From: CAZRSW01 sp964602845
Lineage (GTDB): Bacteria; Chloroflexota; Dehalococcoidia; Lucifugimonadales; UBA826
Assembly: GCA_964602845.1 (NCBI GenBank)
Contig: CAZRSW010000003.1
Coordinates: 62,001 to 126,000 of the forward strand
Length of the DNA stretch: 64,000 nt
Direction: 5' to 3'
Each line of letters starts with the position of its first letter. Position 1 is the stretch's first letter. Position numbers and translations under genes: made by a program. The notes beneath the pieces are model-generated. The model was not told where the DNA came from. It saw only the letters and a list, made by a program, of their open reading frames with translations, and made no database searches. Below, piece after piece: positions 1 through 8,750 of the stretch.

Positions 1-108
1 TAATCCAGGTAATATCATAAATTAGAATGAGACTTGAACATGATCAATACAAACACCCAAATTGGGTAAATAGATAATAAGACTATTTGGACTTGTCATA
101 ACAAAATT

Positions 109-1791
109 TTGGAGACCTTCAACTTGCGTACGCCCATATTTCTTGTTCGTAAAACAATACTACATGCAGTCCACAGTGCTCAGGCAAACGGTCAATTGCC
201 CGAGCAGAGCATACACGATCCAGCAGTTGAAAAACCTCACGACATCGAACGAGGAGATTATGCTAGTAGCTTACCGTTGAAACTATCTAGGGATTTTGCC
301 ATGGATCCCATCACTATAGGAACGGCCATATTAGATAATTTGACCGAGGAGCATATATCCCACACCGCAGAAATCGTAAGTCCGGGATTTATCAATATAC
401 GTATAAGCGAGGAATGGCTATTAGACCAAATTAACCTTGTAAGGGAAAACCCTGACTCCTATTTCCACCAAGACCTAGGGCAAGGTAAAAAAGTACAAGT
501 AGAATACATCAGTGCAAACCCGACTGGCAGGTTACATGTAGCCCACGCACGGGGTGCTGTTATAGGAAGCACCCTAGCCAACATTCTGAGGACAACGGGG
601 TACCACGTACAGGAGGAGTATTACTTAAATGACCAAGGTAACCAAATAGCCAAATTCAATGAATCTTTACTAGTCAGATACAAACAATTATTTGGTGCTG
701 ACATTGCCCTTCCGGATGGAGGCTATCCTGGTGAAGACGTTACCGAAGCGGCCAAAGAATTACGTGCGCGGTACGGTAACCGATTTGAGGATGTGAGCTT
801 AGAAGAAGCTCTTACAACCATTGACCGAACTGGAATAGAAATAATGGTTGAAAAAATAATGGACGACATTAAGTCACTAGAAATATCGTTCGATAGTTGG
901 TTCAGTGAAGCCAGCCTCTTTGAAACCGGTCGATTTCAAGAATGTATGGAAATCCTAGGCCAAAAAGATCTAACCGTAAAAATGGATGGTGCCACGTGGT
1001 TGTTGTCGAAAAACTTAGGGGAAGAAAAAAACAATGTCTTAATTAGATCCACGGGATCCCCCACATATTTCGCCACAGATATTGCCTACCACTACGATAA
1101 ATTTACCGACAAGAATTTCGATTATGTCATTGATGTGTGGGGAGCAGACCATCAAGGACAAGTTCAAAGACTCAAATCAGCACTATCAACACTGGGCATC
1201 AATCCTGATAATCTTAAAATAATTCTTGTTCAGATGGTACGTTTCAAGAGTGGCGCAACATCAGAAAGACTTTCTAAGAGGACTGGCAACATCATCCCAT
1301 TACAAGATTTGGTTTCAGAAATAGGATCTGACGCATGTAGATTTTTGTTCCTGTCTAAAGCTCATGATAGCCAATTAGAATTCGATCTTGAATTGGCAAA
1401 ATCACAATCCTCGGAGAATCCGATCTACTATCTCCAATATGCGCATGCCAGGATCTGCAGCCTACTCAGGATCGCATCAGAGAAAAACATAAGTTTTGAT
1501 GATGCTGACGTGTCGATACTACGAGATACGCTTGAGCTGACGCTATTACGAAAGATGGTAACATTACCAGAAGTCATAGAAGTGGCCTCAAGAAATTTGG
1601 AGCCTCATCACATCCCTCATTATTCAACAGAGCTGGCTACAGCATTCCACCTTTTTTATCACAGTTGTAGAGTGATATCTGAAGACGATCTAGCAACAAC
1701 ACAGGCACGGCTTAAACTGGTTGATTCAATAAGAATTGCCTTGAAACTCTGCCTCAAACTCATGGGAATGAGTACCCCAGAAACCATGTGA
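109..1791 (+). CDS. argS: Arginyl-tRNA synthetase
   Basis: Class I aminoacyl-tRNA synthetase that charges tRNA-Arg in the cytoplasm. The 560-residue length is normal for the family. The ATP-binding HIGH-type motif is seen as HVAHARG (residues 143-149, after SANPTG). The KMSKS-type loop appears as SERLSKR (residues 385-391). The N-terminal Add1 tRNA-binding domain and C-terminal anticodon-binding helices fit the remaining sequence. The start is a TTG at 109. It is kept because the next in-frame ATG at 301 would remove most of the N-terminal domain. No clear Shine-Dalgarno sequence precedes it. The gene stands alone before an enolase-superfamily gene 90 bases downstream. Confidence 0.95.
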   Translation: METFNLRTPIFLVRKTILHAVHSAQANGQLPEQSIHDPAVEKPHDIERGDYASSLPLKLSRDFAMDPITIGTAILDNLTEEHISHTAEIVSPGFINIRISEEWLLDQINLVRENPDSYFHQDLGQGKKVQVEYISANPTGRLHVAHARGAVIGSTLANILRTTGYHVQEEYYLNDQGNQIAKFNESLLVRYKQLFGADIALPDGGYPGEDVTEAAKELRARYGNRFEDVSLEEALTTIDRTGIEIMVEKIMDDIKSLEISFDSWFSEASLFETGRFQECMEILGQKDLTVKMDGATWLLSKNLGEEKNNVLIRSTGSPTYFATDIAYHYDKFTDKNFDYVIDVWGADHQGQVQRLKSALSTLGINPDNLKIILVQMVRFKSGATSERLSKRTGNIIPLQDLVSEIGSDACRFLFLSKAHDSQLEFDLELAKSQSSENPIYYLQYAHARICSLLRIASEKNISFDDADVSILRDTLELTLLRKMVTLPEVIEVASRNLEPHHIPHYSTELATAFHLFYHSCRVISEDDLATTQARLKLVDSIRIALKLCLKLMGMSTPETM

Positions 1792-1881
1792 CAGAGAACA
1801 TTACAAGCGGCACGATTATTTAACCCTGCGCTCTAACAAACAGCCAGAAATAGACCGCCCATTAGGAGATATAACTACTGC

Positions 1882-2982
1882 ATGAAAATCACCGACATTT
1901 CAACAACTCTTCTGCGTTACCCTGAAGGAACACCTATCCAAGACGCCACCATGCCAACGCCTGAAACCGGGGGAAGAAGCCAATTATTCGTACACATATA
2001 TACAGACGAAGGATACGAAGGGTTAGGAATGGCTGAAGCAACACCAGGGACTCGCCAAGTTATCCAGGATACCTTGAGACAGATACTTATAGGTAAGGAC
2101 CCATTTGATATAGAGAAACTATGGGATCAAATGTTTTGGGCAGTCAGGGGGTTCGGTAGAAAGGGAGTGGCATTTTGTGCTATATCAGCAGTTGATATCG
2201 GGTTATGGGATCTAAAGGGGAAAATATTGGGACTTCCATTATATAAATTACTAGGTGCATATACGGATTCTGTGCCCATATATGGGAGCGGTGGTTGGAC
2301 CAACTTCACAGAAGAACAATTAATAAAAGAAATGGAAGACTACATAGAATCAGGCATAAATAGAGTCAAAATGAAAGTGGGTAAGGACCACGGAAAATCG
2401 GAAAGGGAAGACTTAAATAGGGTTGAGGTTGTGAGGAAGGCTGTCGGAGATGACATCACTATATTCCTGGACGCAAACAACGGTTATTACAAGAAACAAG
2501 CTATCTACATGGCAAAGGAGTTTGAACAGTTTCAAGTAGGCTGGCTAGAAGAACCATTAATACCCGATGATATAGATGGTATGGCAAATGTATCCCAGTC
2601 AACCCATATACCAATTGCATCAGGAGAGCATGAATACACAAAATTTGGCTTCAGAGATCTTGTACAACGGGGAGGGGCAGATATTATTCAACCAGACATA
2701 GCAAGAGTAGGAGGAGTCACTGAATGGATGAAAATCGCCCACATTTGTCAGGCATTCAATTTACCAATAGCTCCTCATGCAATGCAACTACCTCATTTAC
2801 ATGTTGCCTGCGCAATTCCAAATCTGAAAGTCGTAGAATATATGAACACACAATTGGAAGGAGATAGAATTTGGTACACAGAATTTCCAGAACAGAAGAA
2901 TGGAATGTGGTCACCTTTCAAAGATAGACCGGGATTAGGGTTGGAATTAGACCATTACTCGATCTCAAAGTACCAAATTTGA
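1882..2982 (+). CDS. Mandelate racemase/enolase-superfamily dehydratase
   Basis: Member of the MR/MLE branch of the enolase superfamily, probably a sugar-acid dehydratase or racemase. The substrate cannot be read from the sequence. The full MR-subgroup machinery is visible: the KxK pair K163/K165, metal ligands D197, E223 and E249, the D272-H299 dyad and E319. The 366-residue length is typical. The ATG start lies about 12 bases after an AGGAG-like stretch (ttaggagat). A second paralogue with an altered active site lies at 35354-36607. Several MR-family paralogues in one window fit the enolase expansion reported for SAR202-type Chloroflexota, which is general knowledge rather than something shown here. 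Confidence 0.88.
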   Translation: MKITDISTTLLRYPEGTPIQDATMPTPETGGRSQLFVHIYTDEGYEGLGMAEATPGTRQVIQDTLRQILIGKDPFDIEKLWDQMFWAVRGFGRKGVAFCAISAVDIGLWDLKGKILGLPLYKLLGAYTDSVPIYGSGGWTNFTEEQLIKEMEDYIESGINRVKMKVGKDHGKSEREDLNRVEVVRKAVGDDITIFLDANNGYYKKQAIYMAKEFEQFQVGWLEEPLIPDDIDGMANVSQSTHIPIASGEHEYTKFGFRDLVQRGGADIIQPDIARVGGVTEWMKIAHICQAFNLPIAPHAMQLPHLHVACAIPNLKVVEYMNTQLEGDRIWYTEFPEQKNGMWSPFKDRPGLGLELDHYSISKYQI

Positions 2983-2983
2983 T

Positions 2984-4165
2984 CTATCGACTTATAAACT
3001 CTGGAAGCTTGCTCAGATCAGAGATATTTCGAGCAGGTACAAACGTATCTACTGCCCCAAAAGCAGCAACTAAAGACCTGGTCGACTGCTCATAACCATC
3101 TGTTCCGAGCAGTGGATTAAGCCACATAATCTTCTTAGCTTTTCTCTTTATAGATCTCAATTCCATGGCAACGTCTCTAGGTTCTCCTGTATCCCAACCG
3201 TCACTCATCAGTAGTAAAGTTGAGTGCCTGTCAATTTCATTTTTCAGAGTTTTTCTAAGCTTATACAAACAGGCACCTATCTTCGTACCTCCAGACCAGT
3301 GAGTGACCCTTTCACTTATTATTGCAATCGCCTGCTCGTAAGTAGCTGCTCCAAGTTCATTTGTTATGTCTGACAAGACGGTACTGAAAATAAAAACCTT
3401 TATCCTCTTGGAACGCTTACGAATTTCATAGGCGAGGCGTAATAACAACTCAACATAATTATCCATTGATCCGCTCACATCAAGCATCATCACAATGTTA
3501 GGCGTATTTAGCTTCCTTCTCTTACGCGGAAGGAACAAGGGCTCTTCCATGCCCGCGTTGCGGCTCATTAGTTTCCTGAGATCTATCCGACCCTTGGAGC
3601 TATAAGAGGGAACAAAGCGTCGACCTGGTCTGTCAGATAGCAACCTAACCACACGTTCCGCTATTTCTCGCAGGTCAAAGTGATCATCTCTCAAAGTCTG
3701 AGCCAAGTCCCTTTCTCTATTTACCTCATACTCACTGGCCAGATTCATCAAAGGATAAACTTTGACAAATTCTTGATGATCAACATTTGGCTTAGCAACT
3801 TCATGAATTATTTTACGCCGAAAATTTTTGCCGCCCGTGAACAATTTAGATTGAACACGATCCTCACTATTTTCCAAGATACCTGCATCTACATAAAATG
3901 ACCAAAATCTCCTGAATTGTCGATCAAATGCAGGGATCTCGTCAGGTCTAGTAACAAACACCGCCCGTAACACCCAGTATGTGGATTCCTGATCCATCAA
4001 ACCATAGTCAAACAATATTCTCACAGAATCGCAGACTTCGGAGTGCCCCGACAAAAATCCGTCTAATCTAAGTTGTTTCCCAAATGCGACCAAATGATGA
4101 ATCAGATCGTATCTCTTTGAAGTCATAGGAGCAGTGTCCCAAAATGTTAATTGACAATAATTCAC
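2984..4165 (-). CDS. CoxE-like VWA domain protein
   Basis: Von Willebrand factor A protein of the CoxE type. In carboxydotrophs these act with an AAA+ ATPase (CoxD) to mature molybdenum hydroxylases. The C-terminal half carries the MIDAS metal site: DVSGS (residues 229-233), a Thr in SGGTKIG near 294, and Asp in MSDGWD near 322. The N-terminal half is alpha-helical and charged, as usual for the family. No coxD-like ATPase is adjacent. The nearest possible client is the molybdenum hydroxylase about 27 kb away. The start is uncertain: GTG at 4165 gives 393 residues, while an in-frame ATG at 4126 would shorten it by 13. It converges on the upstream dehydratase with only one base between them. 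Confidence 0.8.
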   Translation of the reverse strand: MNYCQLTFWDTAPMTSKRYDLIHHLVAFGKQLRLDGFLSGHSEVCDSVRILFDYGLMDQESTYWVLRAVFVTRPDEIPAFDRQFRRFWSFYVDAGILENSEDRVQSKLFTGGKNFRRKIIHEVAKPNVDHQEFVKVYPLMNLASEYEVNRERDLAQTLRDDHFDLREIAERVVRLLSDRPGRRFVPSYSSKGRIDLRKLMSRNAGMEEPLFLPRKRRKLNTPNIVMMLDVSGSMDNYVELLLRLAYEIRKRSKRIKVFIFSTVLSDITNELGAATYEQAIAIISERVTHWSGGTKIGACLYKLRKTLKNEIDRHSTLLLMSDGWDTGEPRDVAMELRSIKRKAKKIMWLNPLLGTDGYEQSTRSLVAAFGAVDTFVPARNISDLSKLPEFISR

Positions 4166-4274
4166 GATAATGCAAAGAAGTTATAAATTGGGTCCATATT
4201 ATATGCCTGTAAAGGAACTTTCAACGACCTTTAATCTGTAAGTAAAACTTATATCTATGACATTTTTCCTCTTG

Positions 4275-4302
4275 TTGATAGATACGATCCTATAGCTATA
4301 AT
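4275..4302 (+). promoter_or_regulatory. Promoter of the corrinoid cluster
   Basis: A sigma70-type promoter with TTGATA at 4275-4280, a 16-base spacer and a perfect TATAAT at 4297-4302. Initiation would fall near 4309, leaving a leader of about 30 bases before the ATG at 4340. An AAGGAGG Shine-Dalgarno sequence sits at 4326-4332. This is among the best promoter matches in the window and fits a well-expressed operon. Confidence 0.6.
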
Positions 4303-4339
4303 ATTTGCACCGCATGATATCCAAGAAGGAGGATGGGCG

Positions 4340-4678
4340 ATGGCTAAGTTGCGAATTATGTACTGGAAGGAAATACCTATACAGGTTCAAGCTGAAGACG
4401 AATCTGATACCATCTCTAAACAGTTAGATGGTCGATTCCAAGAGGGGATCGACGCTATCGCTATGGAAGACGGAAGTGCAGGTACAGACGACTATTTGTT
4501 AGGATGGGAGTGGGGAACATATACGTTGGTTGACGGAACAGCTGAGGAAGTAGCGCAATCAACGGCAAATCGCATAAATGATTCGATGCCGCAAGACTTT
4601 ATATATCGTATAAGGAAAATGCAATCAGACGGAAGCAGGAATCCATCGGCAGGGGCTATTGACCACTGGCTAAAATAA
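4340..4678 (+). CDS. PF13769-like 'virulence factor' family small protein
   Basis: A 112-residue soluble protein resembling the family filed as 'virulence factor' (PF13769) by its MAKLRIxYWxxIPxQV opening and the central AMxxxxAGTDxYLxxWxxG pattern. The match is from memory of the family, not a search. The biochemical role is unknown. In other bacteria such genes sit beside corrinoid methyltransferases, ASKHA-domain activators and homocysteine methyltransferases, exactly as here, so a link to B12-dependent one-carbon transfer is more likely than virulence. It starts at ATG 4340, seven bases after a strong AAGGAGG, and is first in the cluster. Confidence 0.75.
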   Translation: MAKLRIMYWKEIPIQVQAEDESDTISKQLDGRFQEGIDAIAMEDGSAGTDDYLLGWEWGTYTLVDGTAEEVAQSTANRINDSMPQDFIYRIRKMQSDGSRNPSAGAIDHWLK

Positions 4679-4709
4679 TAACAGTTTAGGTGACAAGGTA
4701 AAAGATATT

Positions 4710-5615
4710 ATGACTTCGGAAGCTAACCCCCATAGTAAGCCACTACTAGACAGACTGAAAAATGGAGAAATCTTAGTATCTGACGGGGCAACTGGTACTT
4801 TCTTACAGCAACATGGTTTAGAACCAGGTGGTTGCCCTGAAGAATTCAACTCTAGTCATCCGGAGATCGTGCAAAGTATGGCAAAAGCCTATTTCTCTTC
4901 CGGGTCAGATATTGTGCTCACAAATTCATTCGGTGGTAGCATATTTATGCAAAAAAAATACGGATATCAGGAGCGAGTAAGAGAATTTAATACTCTGGCA
5001 GCGGAACATGCCAAACGTATGGTTTCTAATAATCAATACGTAGCAGGATCCATAGGTCCAACAGGAGAATTCCTTGAGCCGTTAGGTGATGTTGACAGCG
5101 AAACTATGTATTCAGCCTTTTCGGAACAGATTGTATCTTTGGCAAATGGGGGGGCAGACGCAATTGTAATTGAGACCATGACCGCCTTGGAAGAAGCTTC
5201 TATAGCCATCAGAGCAGCTCGAGAACATTCAGACCTGACAGTTATGGCTACTATGACATTCGACAAAGGACCTCGCGGATATTTCACCATGATGGGAGTC
5301 ACACCAGAAAATGCAGCGAAAGAACTCGCCGATGCTGGGGCACACGTTGTCGGTACCAACTGTGGAAATGGGATTGAAAACATGATAGAGATCGCCCGAA
5401 TCATGAGGGATGCAACAGATCATCCACTACTCGTTCATTCGAACGCTGGTATCCCTTCGTTGAAAGAAGGATCAATCCTATACCCCGAGTCGCCAGAATA
5501 TATGGCCAGCAAGTTCCTTGAACTGAGAGACATCGGGGTTAACATTATAGGTGGCTGCTGTGGAACCGGTCCAGATCACATCCTGGCATTAAGAAAGGCT
5601 CTAGGACGAGCATAG
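4710..5615 (+). CDS. Homocysteine S-methyltransferase family protein
   Basis: Zinc-dependent methyltransferase of the betaine-homocysteine/MetH N-terminal barrel family, 301 residues. The Zn-thiolate ligands are visible as C218 (GTNCGNG) and C283-C284 (GGCCGTGP). The start DGATGTFLQ motif is near residue 25. It probably moves a methyl group to homocysteine to give methionine, or works with the corrinoid protein encoded downstream. It has the size of a stand-alone catalytic barrel and has no fused B12 domain. It lies 31 bases after the PF13769-like gene and 10 bases before the unknown gene at 5626, so it is almost certainly co-transcribed. The exact methyl donor is unknown. Confidence 0.88.
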   Translation: MTSEANPHSKPLLDRLKNGEILVSDGATGTFLQQHGLEPGGCPEEFNSSHPEIVQSMAKAYFSSGSDIVLTNSFGGSIFMQKKYGYQERVREFNTLAAEHAKRMVSNNQYVAGSIGPTGEFLEPLGDVDSETMYSAFSEQIVSLANGGADAIVIETMTALEEASIAIRAAREHSDLTVMATMTFDKGPRGYFTMMGVTPENAAKELADAGAHVVGTNCGNGIENMIEIARIMRDATDHPLLVHSNAGIPSLKEGSILYPESPEYMASKFLELRDIGVNIIGGCCGTGPDHILALRKALGRA

Positions 5616-5625
5616 GAGAAGTAAT

Positions 5626-6303
5626 ATGCCTTCCATAAATGAGGAAGTAAAAAGACCCGTTGAGGTAATTGAAAGATATGGTAAATGCCTAGAACTTATT
5701 CCAGTAGATAAGTACTTTAAAGACATATCAGTTGGGCTGTATGTGAAAGATGCCGTGTGTACAATTTGGACCTACAGTCAGGTTGATGGAGTCCCCAAAC
5801 GTCTTCAAACAATCCGAGACCAAATGATTAAACTAGGTGATATGGAGGCAATTCCTAATACACATAACCAAGTCCAGTTTACTTGTGGGAGCACACACAG
5901 CCGTCCTCTGAAATTTTTACTGTCCCAAGCAGTCACCAAGCCGCCTATATACCGCCATGCAGAAGGACCAATGACAATTTCGGACACCAAATCGCCTCTA
6001 ACAATCAACGTCCAACCATATGACGATGACGATTCACAAAGCCTCTATCAAGTGAGTGTATCTGGCACCGCAAAAAATCCGGCGATGCGGCTACGAATGA
6101 TCCTCGCTGGATTCGTCCGGTACGGAGAGATGGATAAGACAGAGGATGGCAACATTTTCTTTACCTGTCGACATAGACATGACAACCTCTTAAAATTGTT
6201 GATGCCATACTCTAGAAATATTAGTAGCGTAGAAGGTATGATTGCTGCCGAGTCGTTGAGGGGACAGATGACCACCGGCACATTAGGCTTTAGTCAAACA
6301 TAA
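5626..6303 (+). CDS. Unrecognised protein with duplicated CxxxH domain
   Basis: I do not recognise this 225-residue protein. It is clearly coding: an AGGAGA ribosome-binding site precedes the ATG, and both neighbours lie within 25 bases. Two halves resemble each other. Residues 60-100 (RLQTIRDQMI, then GDM, then FTCGSTHSRPLKFLL) align with residues 155-193 (RLRMILAGFV, then GEM, then FTCRHRHDNLLKLLM). Each repeat carries a Cys and a His in the same register, C87/H91 and C181/H185, suggesting a duplicated domain with possible metal or cofactor binding. There is no signal peptide or membrane segment. Its place between two methyltransferase genes implies a role in the corrinoid pathway, which is inference. 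Confidence 0.75.
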   Translation: MPSINEEVKRPVEVIERYGKCLELIPVDKYFKDISVGLYVKDAVCTIWTYSQVDGVPKRLQTIRDQMIKLGDMEAIPNTHNQVQFTCGSTHSRPLKFLLSQAVTKPPIYRHAEGPMTISDTKSPLTINVQPYDDDDSQSLYQVSVSGTAKNPAMRLRMILAGFVRYGEMDKTEDGNIFFTCRHRHDNLLKLLMPYSRNISSVEGMIAAESLRGQMTTGTLGFSQT

Positions 6304-6324
6304 AAAGGAGCCAACGTAATAACC

Positions 6325-7362
6325 ATGGCCTATACCGATACTATGACGCCAAAGCAACGCGTATTAAACGCCTTAAACAAAAAACCGGTCGATCGTACTC
6401 CGGTGGCTAACCCCACCAGTGTTGCTACGGTTGAGCTTATGGACCTAGTCAGCGCACCTTTTCCCAGAGCATGCCAAGAACCAGAACTCGTGGCTGAATT
6501 AGCAGCAACAGGCTACACTGAGCTAGGATTTGACTCAATTTCACCATATTTCAGCATCATTCAGGAATCTTCTGCTCTAGGTTGTGAGATGCAGTGGGAG
6601 GAAAAAGACAACTGGCCTACTGTTAGGATGTACAACCCAATTTGGAAATCCGCTGCCGACGTTAAAATCCCATCAGGTCTTCTGAATCACCGCGACATGA
6701 AGGCCATTACAGAATCCATAAGTATTCTAAAAAACACCTATGGGGATGAGGTGGCCATAATCGGTAAAACCATGGGGCCGTGGACGCTAGCCTACCATGT
6801 CTTCGGGGTAGAATCCTTCCTCCTCGGCACCGTAGACGATCCCAACGAAACAATAAAAGCCCTCGATAGATTGAAAGAAATTTCCATATTATTCGGGCAG
6901 GCCCAGATAGACGCTGGGGCCGACGCATTGACATTCCCAGATCATGCAACGGGAGACTTAGTAAGCGGAGAATACTACAAACGATTTCTGCAAGACCTAC
7001 ACACAGAAATGGTTGACGAACTACCTGTGCCACTGATTTTACATATTTGTGGCAACACTATCGATAGGATGCCATATATAGCTCAAACAGGAATGGCATC
7101 ATTCCATTTCGACTCCAAGAATGATCCCCAAGAAGCCATGGATGCCGTAGGTGACGGGATAGGTTTAGTGGGAAATATTAATAATCCTGAAACACTCTAC
7201 GCCAAAGGCCCTAATGAGGTACGTGAAGAAGTTTACAGATGCCTGGATGCTGGAGTACAAATGATAGCGCCGGAGTGCGCCATCCCTTTAGCCACAAGAA
7301 TTGAGAATTTGATCGAGATACCCCGGGCGGTTAAAGACTGGACCTCCGAACACAGGAACTAA
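6325..7362 (+). CDS. UroD/MtaA-CmuA family corrinoid methyltransferase
   Basis: TIM-barrel methyltransferase of the uroporphyrinogen-decarboxylase superfamily, MtaA/CmuA branch, 345 residues. Members transfer methyl groups between a corrinoid protein and an acceptor or donor activated by zinc. The zinc motif HxC...C is present: H240 and C242 in ILHICGN, and C318 in APECAIPL. This separates it from true heme-pathway UroD. The opening MTPKQRVLNALNKKPVDRTPV is typical. It lies 21 bases downstream of the unknown duplicated-domain gene and is followed by the corrinoid protein gene. Whether it demethylates a substrate or passes methyl groups onward cannot be decided from sequence. Confidence 0.88.
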   Translation: MAYTDTMTPKQRVLNALNKKPVDRTPVANPTSVATVELMDLVSAPFPRACQEPELVAELAATGYTELGFDSISPYFSIIQESSALGCEMQWEEKDNWPTVRMYNPIWKSAADVKIPSGLLNHRDMKAITESISILKNTYGDEVAIIGKTMGPWTLAYHVFGVESFLLGTVDDPNETIKALDRLKEISILFGQAQIDAGADALTFPDHATGDLVSGEYYKRFLQDLHTEMVDELPVPLILHICGNTIDRMPYIAQTGMASFHFDSKNDPQEAMDAVGDGIGLVGNINNPETLYAKGPNEVREEVYRCLDAGVQMIAPECAIPLATRIENLIEIPRAVKDWTSEHRN

Positions 7363-7480
7363 GTAAGATTTGACAACTTCTCACATAACATAAGACGTTA
7401 GATCCAACACATGCACCAACACATCGCTGGCCCCCTATGCTATACAGACTCTCAAACATTCACTAATAAAAGGTCATAAG

Positions 7481-8209
7481 ATGCCGATTGTAAATGAAGA
7501 ACTTGAAAAGGAATTGGAATTTGTTTCTGATCCTGGAGAACAAGCACATATACGTGCCCTTTGGGATACTGCCGACACCCTAATGCAAGACATATCTCTG
7601 AACCTCATCCGTGGTAAAAATGATGAAGTGGACCGACTTACAAGGGAAGCATTAGAGACTGGATTCAGTGCAAATACAATCCTTGACGATGGTCTTATCG
7701 CTGGTATGGCGATAGTAGGAGTAAAATTTCGAGACAATTTGATTTTCGTTCCCGAGGTACTAGTGGCAGCCCGGGCCATGAAAGCTGGGATGGTACACAT
7801 AGAACCAATATTATCTGCTTCTGGAATCGAACCCCTTGGCACGGTCATCATGGGCACAGTTAAAGGAGATTTACACGACATTGGTAAGAACTTATGTATC
7901 ATGATGCTCCGTGGAGCCGGCTTCACCGTAATTGACCTTGGGGTTGATACCAGTCCTGAGGAATTCACCGATGCCGTTGAGGAAAATGATGCTCCCATTC
8001 TCGGAATGTCCGCCCTGCTTACTACCACCATGCCTAATATGGGAAAAACGATAGAATATTTCGAAGAAGTAGAACTCAGGGATGAGGTTCATATAATGGT
8101 CGGAGGAGCTCCGTTGACTCAAGAATTCGCGGACGATATGGGTGCAGATGGATACGGTAAGGATGCTATGTCATGTGTAGATCTAGCCAAGTCTTTTGTA
8201 ACCTCCTAA
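7481..8209 (+). CDS. Corrinoid (B12-binding) methyl-carrier protein
   Basis: Methyl-carrier protein of the MtaC/MtbC/MtmC type, 242 residues. An N-terminal helical cap domain (about 20-110) is followed by a Rossmann-like cobalamin domain. The base-off His ligand motif DxHxxG is seen as D130-L-H132-D-I-G135. The later GMSALLTTTM segment (about 175-185) and the GGAPLTQEFA segment form the nucleotide-loop binding region. It would accept a methyl group on Co(I) and hand it to a partner methyltransferase. A 118-base gap separates it from the UroD-type gene; an AAGGT Shine-Dalgarno precedes the ATG. It is the only corrinoid carrier in the window, so both methyltransferases may share it. Confidence 0.92.
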   Translation: MPIVNEELEKELEFVSDPGEQAHIRALWDTADTLMQDISLNLIRGKNDEVDRLTREALETGFSANTILDDGLIAGMAIVGVKFRDNLIFVPEVLVAARAMKAGMVHIEPILSASGIEPLGTVIMGTVKGDLHDIGKNLCIMMLRGAGFTVIDLGVDTSPEEFTDAVEENDAPILGMSALLTTTMPNMGKTIEYFEEVELRDEVHIMVGGAPLTQEFADDMGADGYGKDAMSCVDLAKSFVTS

Positions 8210-8260
8210 TGCCCATGCCTAAATGTCCTTCACGAGATCACAAGTAAGGAGATATCATAC

Positions 8261-8524
8261 TTGGAATCAGAGTCGGATAGTCATAGAAACACCGTAGATA
8301 AAGAACGCTATAATACCAGCATCCGAAAACTCGACCTTATATTCCGCAATATATCGGAAACGGTTGATAAGGTGTCAAGATGGAGATGCCCTTATAAAAA
8401 CGTAGCCGGGCGATGTACCGCAAAGTTCATCTGTAGAAACCAAGATAAATCGGTCCAAGACGGGGAACTATTCATCTGCCTAGGGAGCGATGACCTAGAT
8501 TATCGATCAGCTTGGTCTGACTAG
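8261..8524 (+). CDS. Small Cys-rich protein in corrinoid cluster
   Basis: An 87-residue protein I do not recognise. It starts at a TTG (8261), supported by an AAGGAG Shine-Dalgarno nine bases upstream. Four cysteines lie in the second half, C43, C52, C58 and C73 (spacing 8, 5, 14), in a pattern that could hold zinc or an Fe-S cluster. The N-terminal 40 residues look helical and charged. It lies between the corrinoid carrier and the reductive activator genes, so an accessory role in electron delivery or corrinoid handling is possible, but this is inference. There are no membrane segments. Confidence 0.6.
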   Translation: MESESDSHRNTVDKERYNTSIRKLDLIFRNISETVDKVSRWRCPYKNVAGRCTAKFICRNQDKSVQDGELFICLGSDDLDYRSAWSD

Positions 8525-8750
8525 CCACCTAAATTACCATATTATCAACAAAAAAAGCATATACCCTGATAAAACGGTAGCCCCAACCGATTCATCCAAG
8601 CATAGGTATTTTCTCAATCCCATCAAAATCTTCGAATATATCTTGTGCCGGTGATAAAACGATGAGGACGACATAGCGAACAAAGTTTCATATTCATCAA
8701 GTAGCTCACTGTTATAGTTAGGATGATCTCACCTTTGGTAGTATATATGG

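Noticed and set aside
7474..8031. 185-codon minus-strand frame opposite the corrinoid protein
   Set aside because: It is a complementary-strand shadow of a clear gene with the DxHxxG motif, and has Ser- and Arg-rich antisense composition.
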